Shown one piece after another: positions 39,001 through 49,607 of a DNA stretch of 64,000 nucleotides; the stretch's first letter is position 1, and the number at the start of each line of letters is the position of its first letter. Under the pieces are notes generated by a model. It did no database searches and had not been told where the DNA came from. It was given only the letters and a program-made list of their open reading frames with translations. Source of the stretch: Nakamurella panacisegetis (GTDB lineage Bacteria; Actinomycetota; Actinomycetes; Mycobacteriales; Nakamurellaceae); the NCBI RefSeq assembly GCF_900104535.1, contig NZ_LT629710.1, forward strand, positions 1,550,001 to 1,614,000, written 5' to 3'. The position numbers and the translations under genes were made by a program.

Positions 39001-40353
39001 ATGGTCAATGCACGGATCAGCGTCGAGCACGTGGTCGTCATCGGGGCGAGCGCGGCCGGCCTGTTCGCGGCCGCGGCCGCCTCTGGTGCCGGCGCCCGGG
39101 TCACCGTGCTGGAGCGCGACGAGACGATCGGCACGGCGCAGCCCCGCTACGGGGTGCCGCAAGGGCGGCATCCGCACGTATTCCTGCACCGGGGCCTGCA
39201 GGCCGCCGAGGAGTTCTTCCCCGGACTCCGGGACGATCTGATGGCCGTCGGGGCCCGGCCGTTCGACACCGCCAAGCTCGCCTGGCTGGGCGAGAACGGC
39301 TGGTCGACCCGGAATGCATCGTCGTACCAGGTGCTCTCGACCACCCGCCCCCGGCTGGAGGCCTGCATCGCCGCCCGGGTCGCGGAGCTGCCGTGGGTGA
39401 CCATCCGGAATCCGGTGACAGCGACCGGATTGACGCGATCGGCAAGAGGATGGTCGGTGATCCTGTCCGACGGCAGCACACTCGACGCTGAACTCGTCGT
39501 CGACGCCTCGGGCCGCACGTCTCGGTTCCGGCGGTGGCTCACCGAGTTGGCCGGCGATGCGGTGCGCACCACCGAGGTGGACGCGAAGATCGGGTACTCG
39601 ACCCGGGTGTACGAAGGGGACCCCGACCTCGCCGACGTCCCGGGCGTGGTCATCGGGCCAACGCCCGAGGCTCCGCGGGGCGGCTTGGCCCTGCCGGTCG
39701 AAGGTGGCCGCTGGATGATCATGGTGCTGGGCATGGGTGAACACCGTCCGCCCCGGGGAAATGCCGGTTTCGACGAGTTCCTGACCCAACTGCGCGACCC
39801 GGCGTTGGCCGGGATCGCCGCCCGGCTGAACCCGGTTGGCGACGCCATGGTCTATCGGCAGACCAGCAACGTCCGGCATCACTACGAGGCCCTGCCCAAC
39901 TGGCCGGACGGTCTGCTGGTGGCGGGCGACGCACTGTGCGCCTTCAACCCGGTCTACGGCCAGGGGATCTCGGTCGCCGCCGCGGAGGCGCTGGCCCTGC
40001 GGGAGGTGCTGCGGGACGGACCGACCACCGGTTGGTCCCGCCGATTGATGACGAGGTTCGCCGACCTGGCCGAGACTCCGTGGTCGATCTGCACCGGGCA
40101 GGACCGCCGGTATCGGAGTTGCCCGGACGATCCGACCCGCCTGGAGCACCTGTCCAACCAGTGGGCGCTGCAGTTGGGCCGGCTGCAGGCCCACGGCAAC
40201 CTCCGGGCGGCGCGCACCCTGAGCGGCGTCTACCACCTGATGACCCCGACCCGTCAGCTGTTCCATCCGGCCCTGATCGCCGCCTCGGTCGCCGGCCGCT
40301 TCCGCGGCTACGGACCGCTCACTGCCCGGCCGGCTGGGCTGCCGGCGGCGTGA
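39001..40353 (+). CDS. FAD-dependent monooxygenase/oxidoreductase
   Basis: 450 aa. N-terminal FAD-binding Rossmann motif VVIGASAAGLFAA (GxSxxG variant), an Arg/Glu-rich LERD end of strand 2, and a central GD motif LVAGDALCAFNPVYGQG, all typical of PHBH-like flavin monooxygenases. Substrate not known. There is no partner gene in the same operon; the sigma factor gene follows 140 bp later. Confidence 0.88.
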   Translation: MVNARISVEHVVVIGASAAGLFAAAAASGAGARVTVLERDETIGTAQPRYGVPQGRHPHVFLHRGLQAAEEFFPGLRDDLMAVGARPFDTAKLAWLGENGWSTRNASSYQVLSTTRPRLEACIAARVAELPWVTIRNPVTATGLTRSARGWSVILSDGSTLDAELVVDASGRTSRFRRWLTELAGDAVRTTEVDAKIGYSTRVYEGDPDLADVPGVVIGPTPEAPRGGLALPVEGGRWMIMVLGMGEHRPPRGNAGFDEFLTQLRDPALAGIAARLNPVGDAMVYRQTSNVRHHYEALPNWPDGLLVAGDALCAFNPVYGQGISVAAAEALALREVLRDGPTTGWSRRLMTRFADLAETPWSICTGQDRRYRSCPDDPTRLEHLSNQWALQLGRLQAHGNLRAARTLSGVYHLMTPTRQLFHPALIAASVAGRFRGYGPLTARPAGLPAA

Positions 40354-40493
40354 GATGGCTGCCCTCCGGCCCGAGGCTCGTTCCGCTCTTCGTGGCGTGC
40401 AGACTCGACCGGGCCGGTCCGATGTCGGTGCTCGCGAAGACTCCGGGTGAATCGCCCTCAACCATCGCCCGGTTCGACGCGTTGACTTGAGGT

Positions 40494-41018
40494 ATGGAGC
40501 GCACCCGAGACGCCGAGTTCGCGGCGTACGTGACGGCACAGGGGCGCGGCTGGGAGCGGTACGCCTACGCCTTGACCGGCGATCGCCAGCGCGCCGAGGA
40601 CCTGCTGCAGGGGGTGCTGCTCCAGGCGTTCCGCCGGTGGTCGCGGATCACCGCGGTCGAGCACCCCGACGCCTACGTCCGCCGCATGCTGACCAACGCC
40701 TACCTCGACTGGCGCCGTCGGCGCCGCAATTCCGAGGTGCCGACCGACGAGATCCCCGACGTCGACGGCGCGCCCGATGTGGCGATCGGCGTCGTCGAGC
40801 GGGACGAACTGCAACGGGCCCTGACCACGTTGAGTCCGCACCAGCGGGCGGTGCTCGTGCTGCGTCATCTCCAGGGACTTGACGACGAGCAGATCGCCGC
40901 CACCCTCGGCTGCTCGATCGGGACGGTGCGCAGCCACGCCGCCCGGGGCAAGGAACGGGTACGGGCAGCGCTCGCGCCGGCCGCCGGCCACGACATGAAG
41001 GGAAGGACCACCGGATGA
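40494..41018 (+). CDS. SigE-family (ECF-like) RNA polymerase sigma factor
   Basis: 174 aa with region 2 (about 10-75, containing DLLQGVLLQAFRRW) and region 4 (about 105-160, LSPHQRAVLVLRHLQGLDDEQIA). Similar to Streptomyces SigE-family factors. Its stop overlaps the next gene by 4 bp (ATGA), so the two are coexpressed and the partner probably restrains it. Confidence 0.92.
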   Translation: MERTRDAEFAAYVTAQGRGWERYAYALTGDRQRAEDLLQGVLLQAFRRWSRITAVEHPDAYVRRMLTNAYLDWRRRRRNSEVPTDEIPDVDGAPDVAIGVVERDELQRALTTLSPHQRAVLVLRHLQGLDDEQIAATLGCSIGTVRSHAARGKERVRAALAPAAGHDMKGRTTG

Positions 41019-41605
41019 ACAGCATCGACGATCTGCTGGACCGCGGCTTCGACGAACTGGCCGGCAAGGCCCCCCACGACGCCGACCTGGCCGGGACGAT
41101 CCGCCGGCGCTCCCGGTACCGCCGGATGGTGACCATCGCCCCGATCGCTGCCGTCGTCGCCGTGCTGGCCGTGATCGGGGCCGTGGTGTTGATCCGCCCG
41201 CCGGCCGCCGGTCCGGCCGCGCGCCCAGCGAGCGCCTGCGGGCCGGTGGAGGTGTCGGTCCTGCCGACGTGGGCCAGGGCCGGGTTCTCCGACCCGGTAC
41301 CCAGGGCGGCCTACATCACCAGCCGCAGCGGCCACGTGGTCGCCATCCTGTTCACCAATCCGCTCGCCGCCCCACCGGTGGCCGGCCAGGGCAACAAGAT
41401 CCTGTGGGTAGCCGACAACGCCTCCGGCGGAGACGATCTGGTGATCGATGGCCGACTCGAGGGCGGGTCGGCGACCATGCACACCACGGTGGCCGGCGGA
41501 CCGGGACCGTCCGGTGTCGATGTGCCCACCGCCGGCTGCTGGGTGTTCACCCTCACCTACGGAACCCACCACGATGTCATCGACATCCCGTACTCGGCGC
41601 CCTGA
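41015..41605 (+). CDS. Membrane protein, probable anti-sigma partner
   Basis: 196 aa: N-terminal cytoplasmic segment (about 1-36, DDLLDRGFDELAGKAP), one transmembrane helix (about 37-58), and an extracellular domain of about 135 residues with two Cys (ACGPVEV, AGCWVF) that may pair. The ATGA overlap with the sigma factor gene and the membrane topology argue for an anti-sigma role, but no ZAS or RskA motif is recognised. Confidence 0.7.
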   Translation: MNSIDDLLDRGFDELAGKAPHDADLAGTIRRRSRYRRMVTIAPIAAVVAVLAVIGAVVLIRPPAAGPAARPASACGPVEVSVLPTWARAGFSDPVPRAAYITSRSGHVVAILFTNPLAAPPVAGQGNKILWVADNASGGDDLVIDGRLEGGSATMHTTVAGGPGPSGVDVPTAGCWVFTLTYGTHHDVIDIPYSAP

Positions 41606-41636
41606 CCGCGGGCCCCGGCCGACGACGACGGCTCGG

Positions 41637-42629
41637 TCACTTCTGTTGCGCGGCGAGCCTTCCCATGCTCGAAGTGGCCGCATACCGGGACCCGACGGCC
41701 TGCGGCACGGCCTCGCCGATGCGACGCAAATCCTCCGGCGTCAGCTCGATCTCCAGAGCCCCCAGATTTTCCTCGAGGTACCGGCGGCGCTTCGTACCCG
41801 GGATCGGCACCATGTCCTCGCCCTGGCCGAGCACCCAGGCCAGCGCGAGTTGCGCCGGTGTCACGGACTTCTCGGCCGCGAGTTCACGCACCAGTTCGAC
41901 GATCCGTTGGTTGGCGACGAGGTTGTCGCCCTGGAACCGCGGATTCGCCCGCCGGAAATCGTCGTCGGCCAGCTCGTCGACGGCCGTCACGGCACCGGTC
42001 AGGAAGCCACGACCGAGTGGCGAATAGGGGACGAACCCGATGCCCAGTTCCCTGGCCGTGGGCAGGATCTCGTCCTCGACGTCGCGGTACCAGAGTGAGT
42101 ATTCCGTCTGCAGGGCGGCGATCGGATGCGTGGCCTGCGCCCGGCGCAGGATGTCCGGTGTCACCTCGGACAGCCCCAGATAGCGCACCTTCCCGGCCGT
42201 CACCAGCTCGGCCATCGCCCCCACGGTGTCCTCGACCGGAACGCTCGGGTCGGGCCGGTGCTGGTAGTACAGGTCGATGTGGTCGGTGCCGAGGCGCTGC
42301 AGGGACGCCTCAGCGCTGGCCCGGACGTATTCCGGCCGACCGTTGATCCCCCGCGCCGCCGGGTTCGCCGGGTCCCGGACGATGCCGAACTTGGTGGCCA
42401 GGACCACCTGGTCCCGACGGTCGGCGATCGCTCGGCCGACGAGGACCTCGTTGGTGTGCGGTCCGTAGATGTCCGAGGTGTCGAACAGGGTGACGCCCAG
42501 GTCGAGTGCCCGGTGGATGGTGGCCGTCGATTCGGCGTCGTCACCCGGACCGTAGAACTCACTCATCCCCATGCATCCGAGACCGAGCGCCGAGACTTCC
42601 AGGTCGGCCCCGAGTACGCGTGTCTTCAC
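41637..42629 (-). CDS. Aldo/keto reductase
   Basis: 330 aa NADPH-dependent AKR. Catalytic tetrad visible as Asp (LFDTSDIYG), Tyr in the same segment, Lys (LATKFG) and His (YYQHRPD). The C-terminal cofactor loop contains [14 protein letters not shown]. The 4-bp overlap with the MerR gene makes a small operon under a MerR-type promoter, suggesting a role in aldehyde or stress detoxification. Confidence 0.94.
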   Translation of the reverse strand: MKTRVLGADLEVSALGLGCMGMSEFYGPGDDAESTATIHRALDLGVTLFDTSDIYGPHTNEVLVGRAIADRRDQVVLATKFGIVRDPANPAARGINGRPEYVRASAEASLQRLGTDHIDLYYQHRPDPSVPVEDTVGAMAELVTAGKVRYLGLSEVTPDILRRAQATHPIAALQTEYSLWYRDVEDEILPTARELGIGFVPYSPLGRGFLTGAVTAVDELADDDFRRANPRFQGDNLVANQRIVELVRELAAEKSVTPAQLALAWVLGQGEDMVPIPGTKRRRYLEENLGALEIELTPEDLRRIGEAVPQAVGSRYAATSSMGRLAAQQK

Positions 42630-43000
42630 GAAATTCTCCTGACCCGCTTCGTGCGGTAGTTGGCGATCTTGCTGTCGATGGTGTCGAGGCTCGCCTGGAT
42701 CTCGGCCAGACGGGTCTTCACGGTGAGCCGATGAGCCTCCAGCAACGCGATGCGTTCCGGCTCGGTGTGTTCACCGGCGCGGATCAGCTCCACGTACCGC
42801 CGGACCTGACGGATCGGCATGCCGGTGGCCCGGAGCCGCGAGATGAACTCGATGCGGGCCAGGTCCCGCTCGGTGAACCGGCGGCGACCCGCTTCGTTCT
42901 TGGCCACCGGATCGAGCAGGGCGACCCGTTCGTAGTAGCGCAGGGTGTGCGCCGTGACGCCGGCCATGGCCGCCGCGTCGGAAATGCTCATCTCGCTCAC
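42626..43000 (-). CDS. MerR-family transcriptional regulator
   Basis: 124 aa. N-terminal winged HTH ([20 protein letters not shown]) and a C-terminal coiled coil. No Cys, so it is not a metal or thiol sensor of the classical type; it resembles aldehyde or organic-effector regulators. The start GTG 43000 lies about 7 bp past the predicted -10, so the transcript may be leaderless. It is followed by the AKR gene in the same operon. Confidence 0.93.
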   Translation of the reverse strand: MSEMSISDAAAMAGVTAHTLRYYERVALLDPVAKNEAGRRRFTERDLARIEFISRLRATGMPIRQVRRYVELIRAGEHTEPERIALLEAHRLTVKTRLAEIQASLDTIDSKIANYRTKRVRRIS

Positions 43001-43006
43001 CCGACG

Positions 43007-43037
43007 ACGGTACGACTTCGAGCGCGCTCGAAGTCAA
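43007..43037 (-). promoter_or_regulatory. MerR-type promoter with 20-bp palindromic operator
   Basis: Reading the minus strand, -35 TTGACT (43037-43032) and -10 TACCGT (43012-43007) are separated by 19 bp, the long spacer specific to MerR-activated promoters. A perfect 20-bp palindrome (43015-43034; half-site ACTTCGAGCG) fills the spacer. The divergent DUF2277 gene starts 46 bp away. Confidence 0.85.
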
Positions 43038-43079
43038 GCCACCCCCCCCATCCAGGGCCCGCGCGTAAACTACGCAGGC

Positions 43080-43358
43080 ATGTGCCGCAACATCACCGAA
43101 CTCCGCGGGCTCGAACCCGCCGCCACCGACGACCAGGTCGAGGCCGCCGCGCGCCAGTACGTCCGGAAGGTCAGCGGCATCCAGAAGCTGTCCGACGCCA
43201 ACCGTGACGTGTTCGAAGCCGCGGTGGCCGAGATCGCACACATCACGCGTCACCTGCTGGCCGACCTCCCACCCCGTAAGCAGCCTCCGGCTACCGTGCC
43301 CCCACTGCGCCGGCCGGAAGTACAGGCCCGCATCGCCGCCAAGGCCGCCGCGGGCTGA
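43080..43358 (+). CDS. DUF2277-family protein
   Basis: 92 aa, unknown function. The typical N-terminus MCRNITELRGLEPAATD is present, with the conserved Cys2 and later VRKVSGIQKLSDANRDVFEAAV helix. Family members are short cytoplasmic proteins. It reads away from the merR promoter and may share its operator. Confidence 0.85.
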   Translation: MCRNITELRGLEPAATDDQVEAAARQYVRKVSGIQKLSDANRDVFEAAVAEIAHITRHLLADLPPRKQPPATVPPLRRPEVQARIAAKAAAG

Positions 43359-43461
43359 GCCCAGCGGCACGAGCAGGACCCAGGCGGCCAGAGCTGACCC
43401 GGCGGCGCGTCCGCCCAGCGCAGAGCGCATCTGACCCGCTGAGTCCGGTCGCCTACGGAGC

Positions 43462-46400
43462 TCAGCTCAACAGGGTCCGGATGTCGTCGGCGGTCAGTGC
43501 GGACGACGCGGCACCGTCCTCGCTCATCACGCTGGCGAACAGCTTGGCCTTGCCCTCCTTGAGGGCCATCACCTTCTCCTCGATCGTGCCCTTGGCCACC
43601 AGCCGGTAGACCATGACCGTCTTCGTCTGGCCGATGCGGTGGGCCCGGTCGATGGCCTGGGCCTCGGTGGCCGGATTCCACCAGGGATCCAACAGGATGC
43701 AGTAGTCGGCCTCGGTCAGGTTGAGCCCGAACCCGCCGGCCTTGAGGCTGATCAAGAACACCGGAGCGGTCCCGGTGCTGAACCTCTCCAGGACCTCGGG
43801 CCGATTGCGGGTGGCGCCGTCGAGGTAGCAAAACTCGACCTCGGACTGCGTCAACCGGTCGCGGACCTTGCCCAGGAACGACGTGAACTGGCTGAACACC
43901 AGCACCCGATGCCCCTCGGCAACCACGTCGTCCAACTGCTCCATCAGGGCATCGAGTTTGGTCGACGGTATGTTGTTGTACTTCTCGTCGACCAGCGACG
44001 CGTCCAGGCTGAGCTGACGCAGCAGGGTCAGCGAGCGGAAGATGGCGAACCGGTTCTTGTCCATGTCGCCGATCAGGCCCAGCACCTTCTGCCGCTCCCG
44101 CTGCAGATGCGTCTGGTAGACCTTCTGGTGCTTGGCGTTCAGGTCGAGTTCGATCACCTGCTCCTGCTTGGCCGGCAGGTCCTTGACCACCTGGTCCTTG
44201 GTGCGGCGCAACATCAATGGGCGGATGCGGCGCCGCAGTTGCGCGAGTTTCTCGTTCTCGCCGTGCTTCTCGATCGGCTTCTGGTAGTACTCACCGAAAC
44301 GCTTGGGGCTGCCGAACAATCCGGGGGCGGTGATCGCGAACAGCGACCACAGCTCCATCAGGTTGTTCTCCATCGGGGTGCCGGTGATGGCCAGTTTGAA
44401 CGCGGTGGACAGCTGCTTCGCGTGTTTGAACCCTTGGGACAGATGGTTCTTGACGAATTGCGCCTCGTCCAGGATCAACCCGGCCCATCGCTGCGCATCG
44501 TAGTCGTCGAACTCCAGCCGGAACAATGCGTAGGACGTGATCACCACGTCGGCCTCGGCCACCAGATCGGTGATGGAAACCCCGCGACGGCTTGATGTCT
44601 CGTTCACGGTGACGACTTTCAGGTGCGGCGCGAACTTGCGGGCCTCGGCCCGCCAGTTGCCGACGACGCTGGTCGGCGCGACCACCAGGAACGGGTCGGA
44701 CCCGTCCGGTCGGTCGACGGCACGGCAGATCAGCGCCAGGGCCTGGACGGTCTTGCCCAACCCCATGTCGTCGGCCAGGATGCCGCCCAGACCGGCGTCG
44801 AACAGGAACGACAGCCAGTCGTAACCCTCCTGCTGGTACGGCCGGAGCTCGGCGGCGAACCGCTCCGGCACCGGCTGCGACTCGATCTCGCCGGTCGCGA
44901 TCAGCGCGCTCACCGACTTGTGCCACACCGAGGCCTGCTCGTCGACGATGCCGAGTTGCTGCAGTTCGTCCCACAGGCTGGCCTGGAACCGGCTGACCCG
45001 CAACGACTTCTCGCCGCCACCGTCCTGCAGCAGACGGGCTTCGTCGATCAGCTTGCGCAGTTGCTCGAACCGTTGCGCCTCCAACCGGAAGAAGGTACCG
45101 CTGGGCAGGATCATGAACTCCTGCTCACGGGCCAGGGCCAGGAACACCTCGCGGAGGGCCACCTCCTCACCGTCCACGGTGACGGCGATCTGCAGGTCGA
45201 ACCAGTCGCGACCCTCGGCGGCCTCACCGGAGATCCCGATGACCACCCCGCCGTCCGCCGCCCGGAACTTCGCCTCACCGCGGATCTCGACACTGAGCAA
45301 CGAATGTCGTTGCAGGGCAGGCAACACGTCGGCCAGGAAGCCGACCGTGTCCATACCGACCAGCCTGGTCTCGGCGAGCAGCCGTCCCCGTTCCAGTAGC
45401 GGCTCGAAGTGGTGCGCGACCGCGGGCAGTGATGCGACCAGGGCCCGTTCCTCGTCGAAGTCCCGGAACGCCGCGGGCCGCGAGCGGGGCCAGAGGGGTT
45501 GCCGGTCATCGGCCCCGGCGTACTGCCAGGTCCATTCCAGATCCGTGCGATGACCGGGGAGATGGGCGACGGTCAGCCAGAGCCGGGGCGGCTCCGGCGC
45601 AGGCACCTCGAACGAGCCGTCGTGGGAGACGATCCGCACCCGCTGCCGCAACACCGGCAGATAGGTGCCCAGGAAGCGCTGCTCATCCTGGGGCGGAACG
45701 GCCTGATAGCCCGCTGTGACCAGCTGGACCAACTCGCGGGTCGGAGGGGTGCGGAACGACGCCAGCCGGACGGTGCGCTCGCGCAGCGGGGTACGGTCCT
45801 GGTCGGCCGGCCAGGTGGCCAGAGCCCGGATCGGCTCGCCGAGCATCAGGCAGGGGCCGGCGTCGTCCGACTCGTTGCCGGCCAGGATGACGGCCTCCAG
45901 ACCGATGTCGGCACCGCGCCGGACGATGTCGACCACGATGTCCGCCGGTTCTTCCGCGATCGACACCGGTTGCGGCGTCCGACCCGACCCGATCAGCGGG
46001 ATCCCGAGATCCGCGGCCCGGGCCAGCAGGTCCCAGATCGCCGCCCCGCTCGACTCCTCCAGGTGGATCCAGGCCGGCGTGGCGCCGTAGTACCGGGACG
46101 CCGACGGGCCGGCCACTGCAGCGACGGACGTGAACCAATCGAGCTGGGTCGGGTCGGCTCGTTGGCGTCCGTAGCTCGCGTAACCCAGGTTGGACCAGCC
46201 GATGCCGTTCCGCACCCACTTGCCCAGGGCCCCCAGTTGAACCGGGCGGATGCCGAGCCGGCCGGGCCGCGGCACCTCCAGCGCCCCCGAGGACGCCACC
46301 GGATCGCCCACCGCGGACAGAAGTTCGAACTGCAGACCCAGCACCAGGCTGGTCGGCGACACCTGCTCGTTCGCCTGCACCAGCGGTGACAACGACCGCT

Positions 46401-46716
46401 CCCAGGCCGGCTTCACCGCCGCCGGGTTGCGGCCGCGGTTGGACAGACCGTTGATCACCACCGCGACCACGTGCTTGCAGTTCATCCGCACCGGGCACGA
46501 GCAGACGCCGGTGAGCCCGAGAACCGTCGGTCCGTTGAGGCTGACCGCCACGTCGACCTGGTACGGAACCGGCGCCGACCCGTGGACCCGGCCGGAGATC
46601 CGCACCGGATTCTCGGTGAGCTCGACGTCGAGCACCGCGCCGTTGCGGGCGTATTCCAGCCCCTTCTGCAGGGTGAAGGCGCCGACGATCCGGCTGAGCG
46701 ACAGCACGTCGATCAC
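43462..46716 (-). CDS. SNF2-family DEAD/DEAH-box helicase with SWIM zinc finger
   Basis: 1084 aa. N-terminal SWIM zinc finger (Cys72, Cys74, Cys80, His82 in [11 protein letters not shown]), a large middle region, then SNF2 ATPase motifs: [12 protein letters not shown] (motif I), LDEAQFVKN (motif II, DEAQ form), TGTPMENN (motif III), and a helicase C domain with [10 protein letters not shown] and RAHRIGQTK. The protein remodels protein-DNA complexes in eukaryotes; the bacterial role is poorly known (RapA-like or DNA repair suggested). Convergent with DUF2277 gene; divergent from the DHFR-like gene. Confidence 0.93.
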   Translation of the reverse strand: MIDVLSLSRIVGAFTLQKGLEYARNGAVLDVELTENPVRISGRVHGSAPVPYQVDVAVSLNGPTVLGLTGVCSCPVRMNCKHVVAVVINGLSNRGRNPAAVKPAWERSLSPLVQANEQVSPTSLVLGLQFELLSAVGDPVASSGALEVPRPGRLGIRPVQLGALGKWVRNGIGWSNLGYASYGRQRADPTQLDWFTSVAAVAGPSASRYYGATPAWIHLEESSGAAIWDLLARAADLGIPLIGSGRTPQPVSIAEEPADIVVDIVRRGADIGLEAVILAGNESDDAGPCLMLGEPIRALATWPADQDRTPLRERTVRLASFRTPPTRELVQLVTAGYQAVPPQDEQRFLGTYLPVLRQRVRIVSHDGSFEVPAPEPPRLWLTVAHLPGHRTDLEWTWQYAGADDRQPLWPRSRPAAFRDFDEERALVASLPAVAHHFEPLLERGRLLAETRLVGMDTVGFLADVLPALQRHSLLSVEIRGEAKFRAADGGVVIGISGEAAEGRDWFDLQIAVTVDGEEVALREVFLALAREQEFMILPSGTFFRLEAQRFEQLRKLIDEARLLQDGGGEKSLRVSRFQASLWDELQQLGIVDEQASVWHKSVSALIATGEIESQPVPERFAAELRPYQQEGYDWLSFLFDAGLGGILADDMGLGKTVQALALICRAVDRPDGSDPFLVVAPTSVVGNWRAEARKFAPHLKVVTVNETSSRRGVSITDLVAEADVVITSYALFRLEFDDYDAQRWAGLILDEAQFVKNHLSQGFKHAKQLSTAFKLAITGTPMENNLMELWSLFAITAPGLFGSPKRFGEYYQKPIEKHGENEKLAQLRRRIRPLMLRRTKDQVVKDLPAKQEQVIELDLNAKHQKVYQTHLQRERQKVLGLIGDMDKNRFAIFRSLTLLRQLSLDASLVDEKYNNIPSTKLDALMEQLDDVVAEGHRVLVFSQFTSFLGKVRDRLTQSEVEFCYLDGATRNRPEVLERFSTGTAPVFLISLKAGGFGLNLTEADYCILLDPWWNPATEAQAIDRAHRIGQTKTVMVYRLVAKGTIEEKVMALKEGKAKLFASVMSEDGAASSALTADDIRTLLS

Positions 46717-46937
46717 GGTCGCCCTCCGTTCCCGCTGTCCGGCACGAACGAAAGCCTACGGCGGCCGACCGACAGCCACGGGCGGTTGGAGCCGGCGGGT
46801 CCCCTTGGGCCTAACTTTTGCGCGCCCGGCCACCTGGCCCCAATTCCACCGGCGACTGTCGTGTTCGGGCTCCCCCGATCGTTGCGATGACGGGAGGTGG
46901 CCGACGGGGCCGCCCCGGGCCACGGGAGTTGATCGGC

Positions 46938-47594
46938 ATGGAACTCGTTCTCACCACCTTTCTCAGCCTCGACGGCGTCATGCAGGGCCCCGGCGGTCCC
47001 GACGAGGACCGAAGTGGCGGCTTCGACCGCGGTGGTTGGCTGGTGCCGTTCGCGGACGCCGACATGGGTGCGATCGTGAGCGCCTGGTTCGCCGACGCCG
47101 ACGAGATCCTCCTGGGCCGCATCACCTACGACATGATGTATTCGTACTGGTCGCAGGTCACCGAGCCGGGCGACGTGGTGAGCGACCGACTCAACCACCG
47201 ACCCAAGCACGTCGTCTCGACCACCCTCCGAGACCCGGCTTGGGAACACACCAGCGTGATCTCCTCGGACCCGGTGGCGGCGGTCGCGGCCCTGATGGAA
47301 CGGCCCGGCGGCGAACTGCAGGTGCACGGCAGTTGCGCCCTGGCCCGAACCCTCCACGAGGCGGCGCTGATCGACGAGTACCGCTTCCTCGTCTTCCCGG
47401 TCGTGGTCGGCGACGGCAAGCGGCTGTTCCCGGCCGGGAGTGTGCCCATCTCGTTGGACCTCGTCGACCATCGGATCACCGGATCCGGCGCCGTTGCCCT
47501 GACGCTGCGCCCCGAGGCCGACCCGGCCGGCGGCGGCCTCAAGATCGGAAGGTTCACCGTCCAGGACGGAAGGGGGACTCCGGCCACCGCCTGA
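46938..47594 (+). CDS. Dihydrofolate reductase family protein (RibD C-terminal domain)
   Basis: 218 aa from ATG 46938 (GGGAGTTGATCGGC upstream). The N-terminal pattern VLTTFLSLDGVMQGPGG and C-terminal LLVFPVVVGDGKRLF-like segment place it in the RibD_C/YyaP family of reductases; true substrate unknown. The open frame from 46818 is rejected. Convergent with the downstream SDR gene. Confidence 0.9.
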   Translation: MELVLTTFLSLDGVMQGPGGPDEDRSGGFDRGGWLVPFADADMGAIVSAWFADADEILLGRITYDMMYSYWSQVTEPGDVVSDRLNHRPKHVVSTTLRDPAWEHTSVISSDPVAAVAALMERPGGELQVHGSCALARTLHEAALIDEYRFLVFPVVVGDGKRLFPAGSVPISLDLVDHRITGSGAVALTLRPEADPAGGGLKIGRFTVQDGRGTPATA

Positions 47595-47633
47595 ACCAGC
47601 CCGACCCGCACCGGCCGGGCACTCCGTGACGCG

Positions 47634-48611
47634 TCAGATGATCGGCTCGCCGAACCCGGAGGCGACCAGCGCGTCCTCGCAGGCCAGCCACAGCCGCCGG
47701 CGCACAGCCGGGCGATCGTGCTTCCAGCGCAGGTAGTAGGTCGGCCGGACCCGACGGTCGCTGAAGAACTGCCCGGTGGTGGTGGCCGGCTCTCCGGCCG
47801 CGGACAGCCAGACGATGGTGTCGGCGCCCTGCTCGGCCGTCCGCAGGATCGGACGGACCAGTTTCGCGAACCCCGGGATGGAGTCGGTGACGCCGGGTGT
47901 GTCGGCCCAGCCAGGATGCATGCTGTGCACGACGGGATCGCCGTCGCGATCGAAGGCGGCTCCCAACATGGCGGCAATGCTCACCTGCATGCGCTTGGTC
48001 CGGGCGTAGGCCCGGACCCCCTTGTAGTCCCCCGAGGCGAATTCCAGGTCGCTGACCAGCGGCGAGGAGTACATGCCGCCGGAAGACACCCAGATGACGC
48101 GGCCGTCCCCGTCGGCCCGCAGCAGCGTCCGGAGCCGGACGGTCAGGGCGAACGGGCCGAGCACGTGGGTGGCGAAGGTCAGTTCGTGGCCCTGGGCGCT
48201 GAGGGTCCGCTCGGGCGGGATGAGCCCGGCGCAGTGGATCAGGGCGTGCAGCGATGGGACGCTCCGCTCGAGCTCAGCGGCCAACGAGGCGACGGAGTCC
48301 AGATCGCTGATGTCGGCCTCGTGCGTGATCACCTGCGCGTCCGGGACGGCGGTGACCATCCGGTCGGCCGCGGCCTGCAGCCGTGCGGCCTTGCGCCCGA
48401 CCAGGTGGACGCGGGCGCCGAGCCGGGCCAGCCCGAGCGCGGCCGCCTCGCCCAGGCCGGACCCGCCACCGGTCACCACGATGTCCGGGTGGCCGGTGAA
48501 CGGTCTCGGATCGCCCGGCCACCAGTGCTTGCGCAACGCCGGCCCGATCGAGCTGTAGCCCGGGATCACCATGACGTCGAGCAGTTCGTCCAACGCGCCG
48601 TGAATTGTCAT
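47634..48611 (-). CDS. SDR-family oxidoreductase (retinol dehydrogenase-like)
   Basis: 325 aa from ATG 48611. Rossmann motif VTGGGSGLGEAAA, HCAG (an NNAG variant), catalytic Ser in WVSSGGMYSSPL and Tyr-x3-Lys as YARTKRM. The C-terminal part resembles DHRS/retinol-dehydrogenase-like short-chain enzymes. No operon partner. The long frame upstream of 48611 overlaps the next gene and is not coding. Confidence 0.9.
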   Translation of the reverse strand: MTIHGALDELLDVMVIPGYSSIGPALRKHWWPGDPRPFTGHPDIVVTGGGSGLGEAAALGLARLGARVHLVGRKAARLQAAADRMVTAVPDAQVITHEADISDLDSVASLAAELERSVPSLHALIHCAGLIPPERTLSAQGHELTFATHVLGPFALTVRLRTLLRADGDGRVIWVSSGGMYSSPLVSDLEFASGDYKGVRAYARTKRMQVSIAAMLGAAFDRDGDPVVHSMHPGWADTPGVTDSIPGFAKLVRPILRTAEQGADTIVWLSAAGEPATTTGQFFSDRRVRPTYYLRWKHDRPAVRRRLWLACEDALVASGFGEPII

Positions 48612-48698
48612 CCCCGCCGAGAGTAGCCAGACCGGCGGCACGGCGCTCGCTGCCGGTGGCGCCGGTGCTGTCGGTCGGAGCAGGTACCTTCTGTGCCT

Positions 48699-49496
48699 AT
48701 GGCAACCATGGTGACTTTTCACGCCCATCCGGACGACGAATCGATCGGATGCGGCGGCGTCATGCGGAAGGCGGCCGACGAGGGGCACCGGGTGGTGCTG
48801 GTGGTCGCGACCCGGGGCGAGCACGGCGAGGTGCCGGACGGGTTTCTGGACCCGGACGAACAGCTCTGGGAGCGTCGGGTCGTCGAAACCCAGGCGTGTG
48901 CCGACATTCTCGGCGCGCAGCGGCTGGAGTTCCTGGGCTACGTCGACTCCGGGATGATGGGCGAGCCGACCAACGACCTGCCCGGATCCTTCTGGACGGC
49001 CGACATCGAGGAGGCGGCGCAGAAGCTGGCCTCGATCCTGCGCGAGGAGAACGCCGACGTCCTGACCATCTATGACGACAACGGTGGCTACGGCCACCCC
49101 GACCACATCCGGGTGCACCGGGTGGGCCGAAGGGCGGCCGAGATCGCCGGCACCCCCCGGGTGTACCAGGGCACGATGAACCGCGACTACATGATCGCCG
49201 GGATGAAGGCCTTCGCCGCCCAGGCCGCCGAGGCCGGGATCGAGCAGCCGGATCCGGCCGACTTCGACAACATGGGCAAGCCGGAGTCGGAGATCACGGT
49301 GCGGGTTGACGTGACCCCGTGGACGAAGGTGAAGCGGGCCGCGATGCGCGCGCACGCCAGTCAGATCAGCGAGGAGTCGTTCTTCCTGTCCATGCCGGAC
49401 GAGGCGTTCGACTACAGCTTCGGCGTCGAGTGGTTCATCCGGGAGGGTCAGGGTCCCGGCATCACCGAGACCGACCTGATGGCCGGACTGCGGTAG
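48699..49496 (+). CDS. PIG-L family deacetylase (LmbE-like)
   Basis: 265 aa zinc-dependent N-deacetylase, related to MshB and mycothiol conjugate amidase Mca. The zinc motif HAHPDDES is near the N-terminus and the third ligand is in GHPDHIRVH. Which one it is cannot be decided; it may act on mycothiol-type conjugates. ATG 48699 chosen; GTG 48693 is two codons upstream. Confidence 0.92.
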   Translation: MATMVTFHAHPDDESIGCGGVMRKAADEGHRVVLVVATRGEHGEVPDGFLDPDEQLWERRVVETQACADILGAQRLEFLGYVDSGMMGEPTNDLPGSFWTADIEEAAQKLASILREENADVLTIYDDNGGYGHPDHIRVHRVGRRAAEIAGTPRVYQGTMNRDYMIAGMKAFAAQAAEAGIEQPDPADFDNMGKPESEITVRVDVTPWTKVKRAAMRAHASQISEESFFLSMPDEAFDYSFGVEWFIREGQGPGITETDLMAGLR

Positions 49497-49607
49497 CGCG
49501 TCCGACCGGGGCCGATCGCCGGCCGTTCGGTCGGCGTGTCGAAACGGCAGCCGCTCGTTCGTCGTTCAGGGTGTGGCCGTGCGGCCACGACCGGAAGGAG
49601 AACATCC

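Noticed and set aside
42771-43430. Minus-strand frame with a signal-peptide-like start across DUF2277 and MerR
   Set aside because: It overlaps two well-supported genes and the MerR promoter; its product has no domain.
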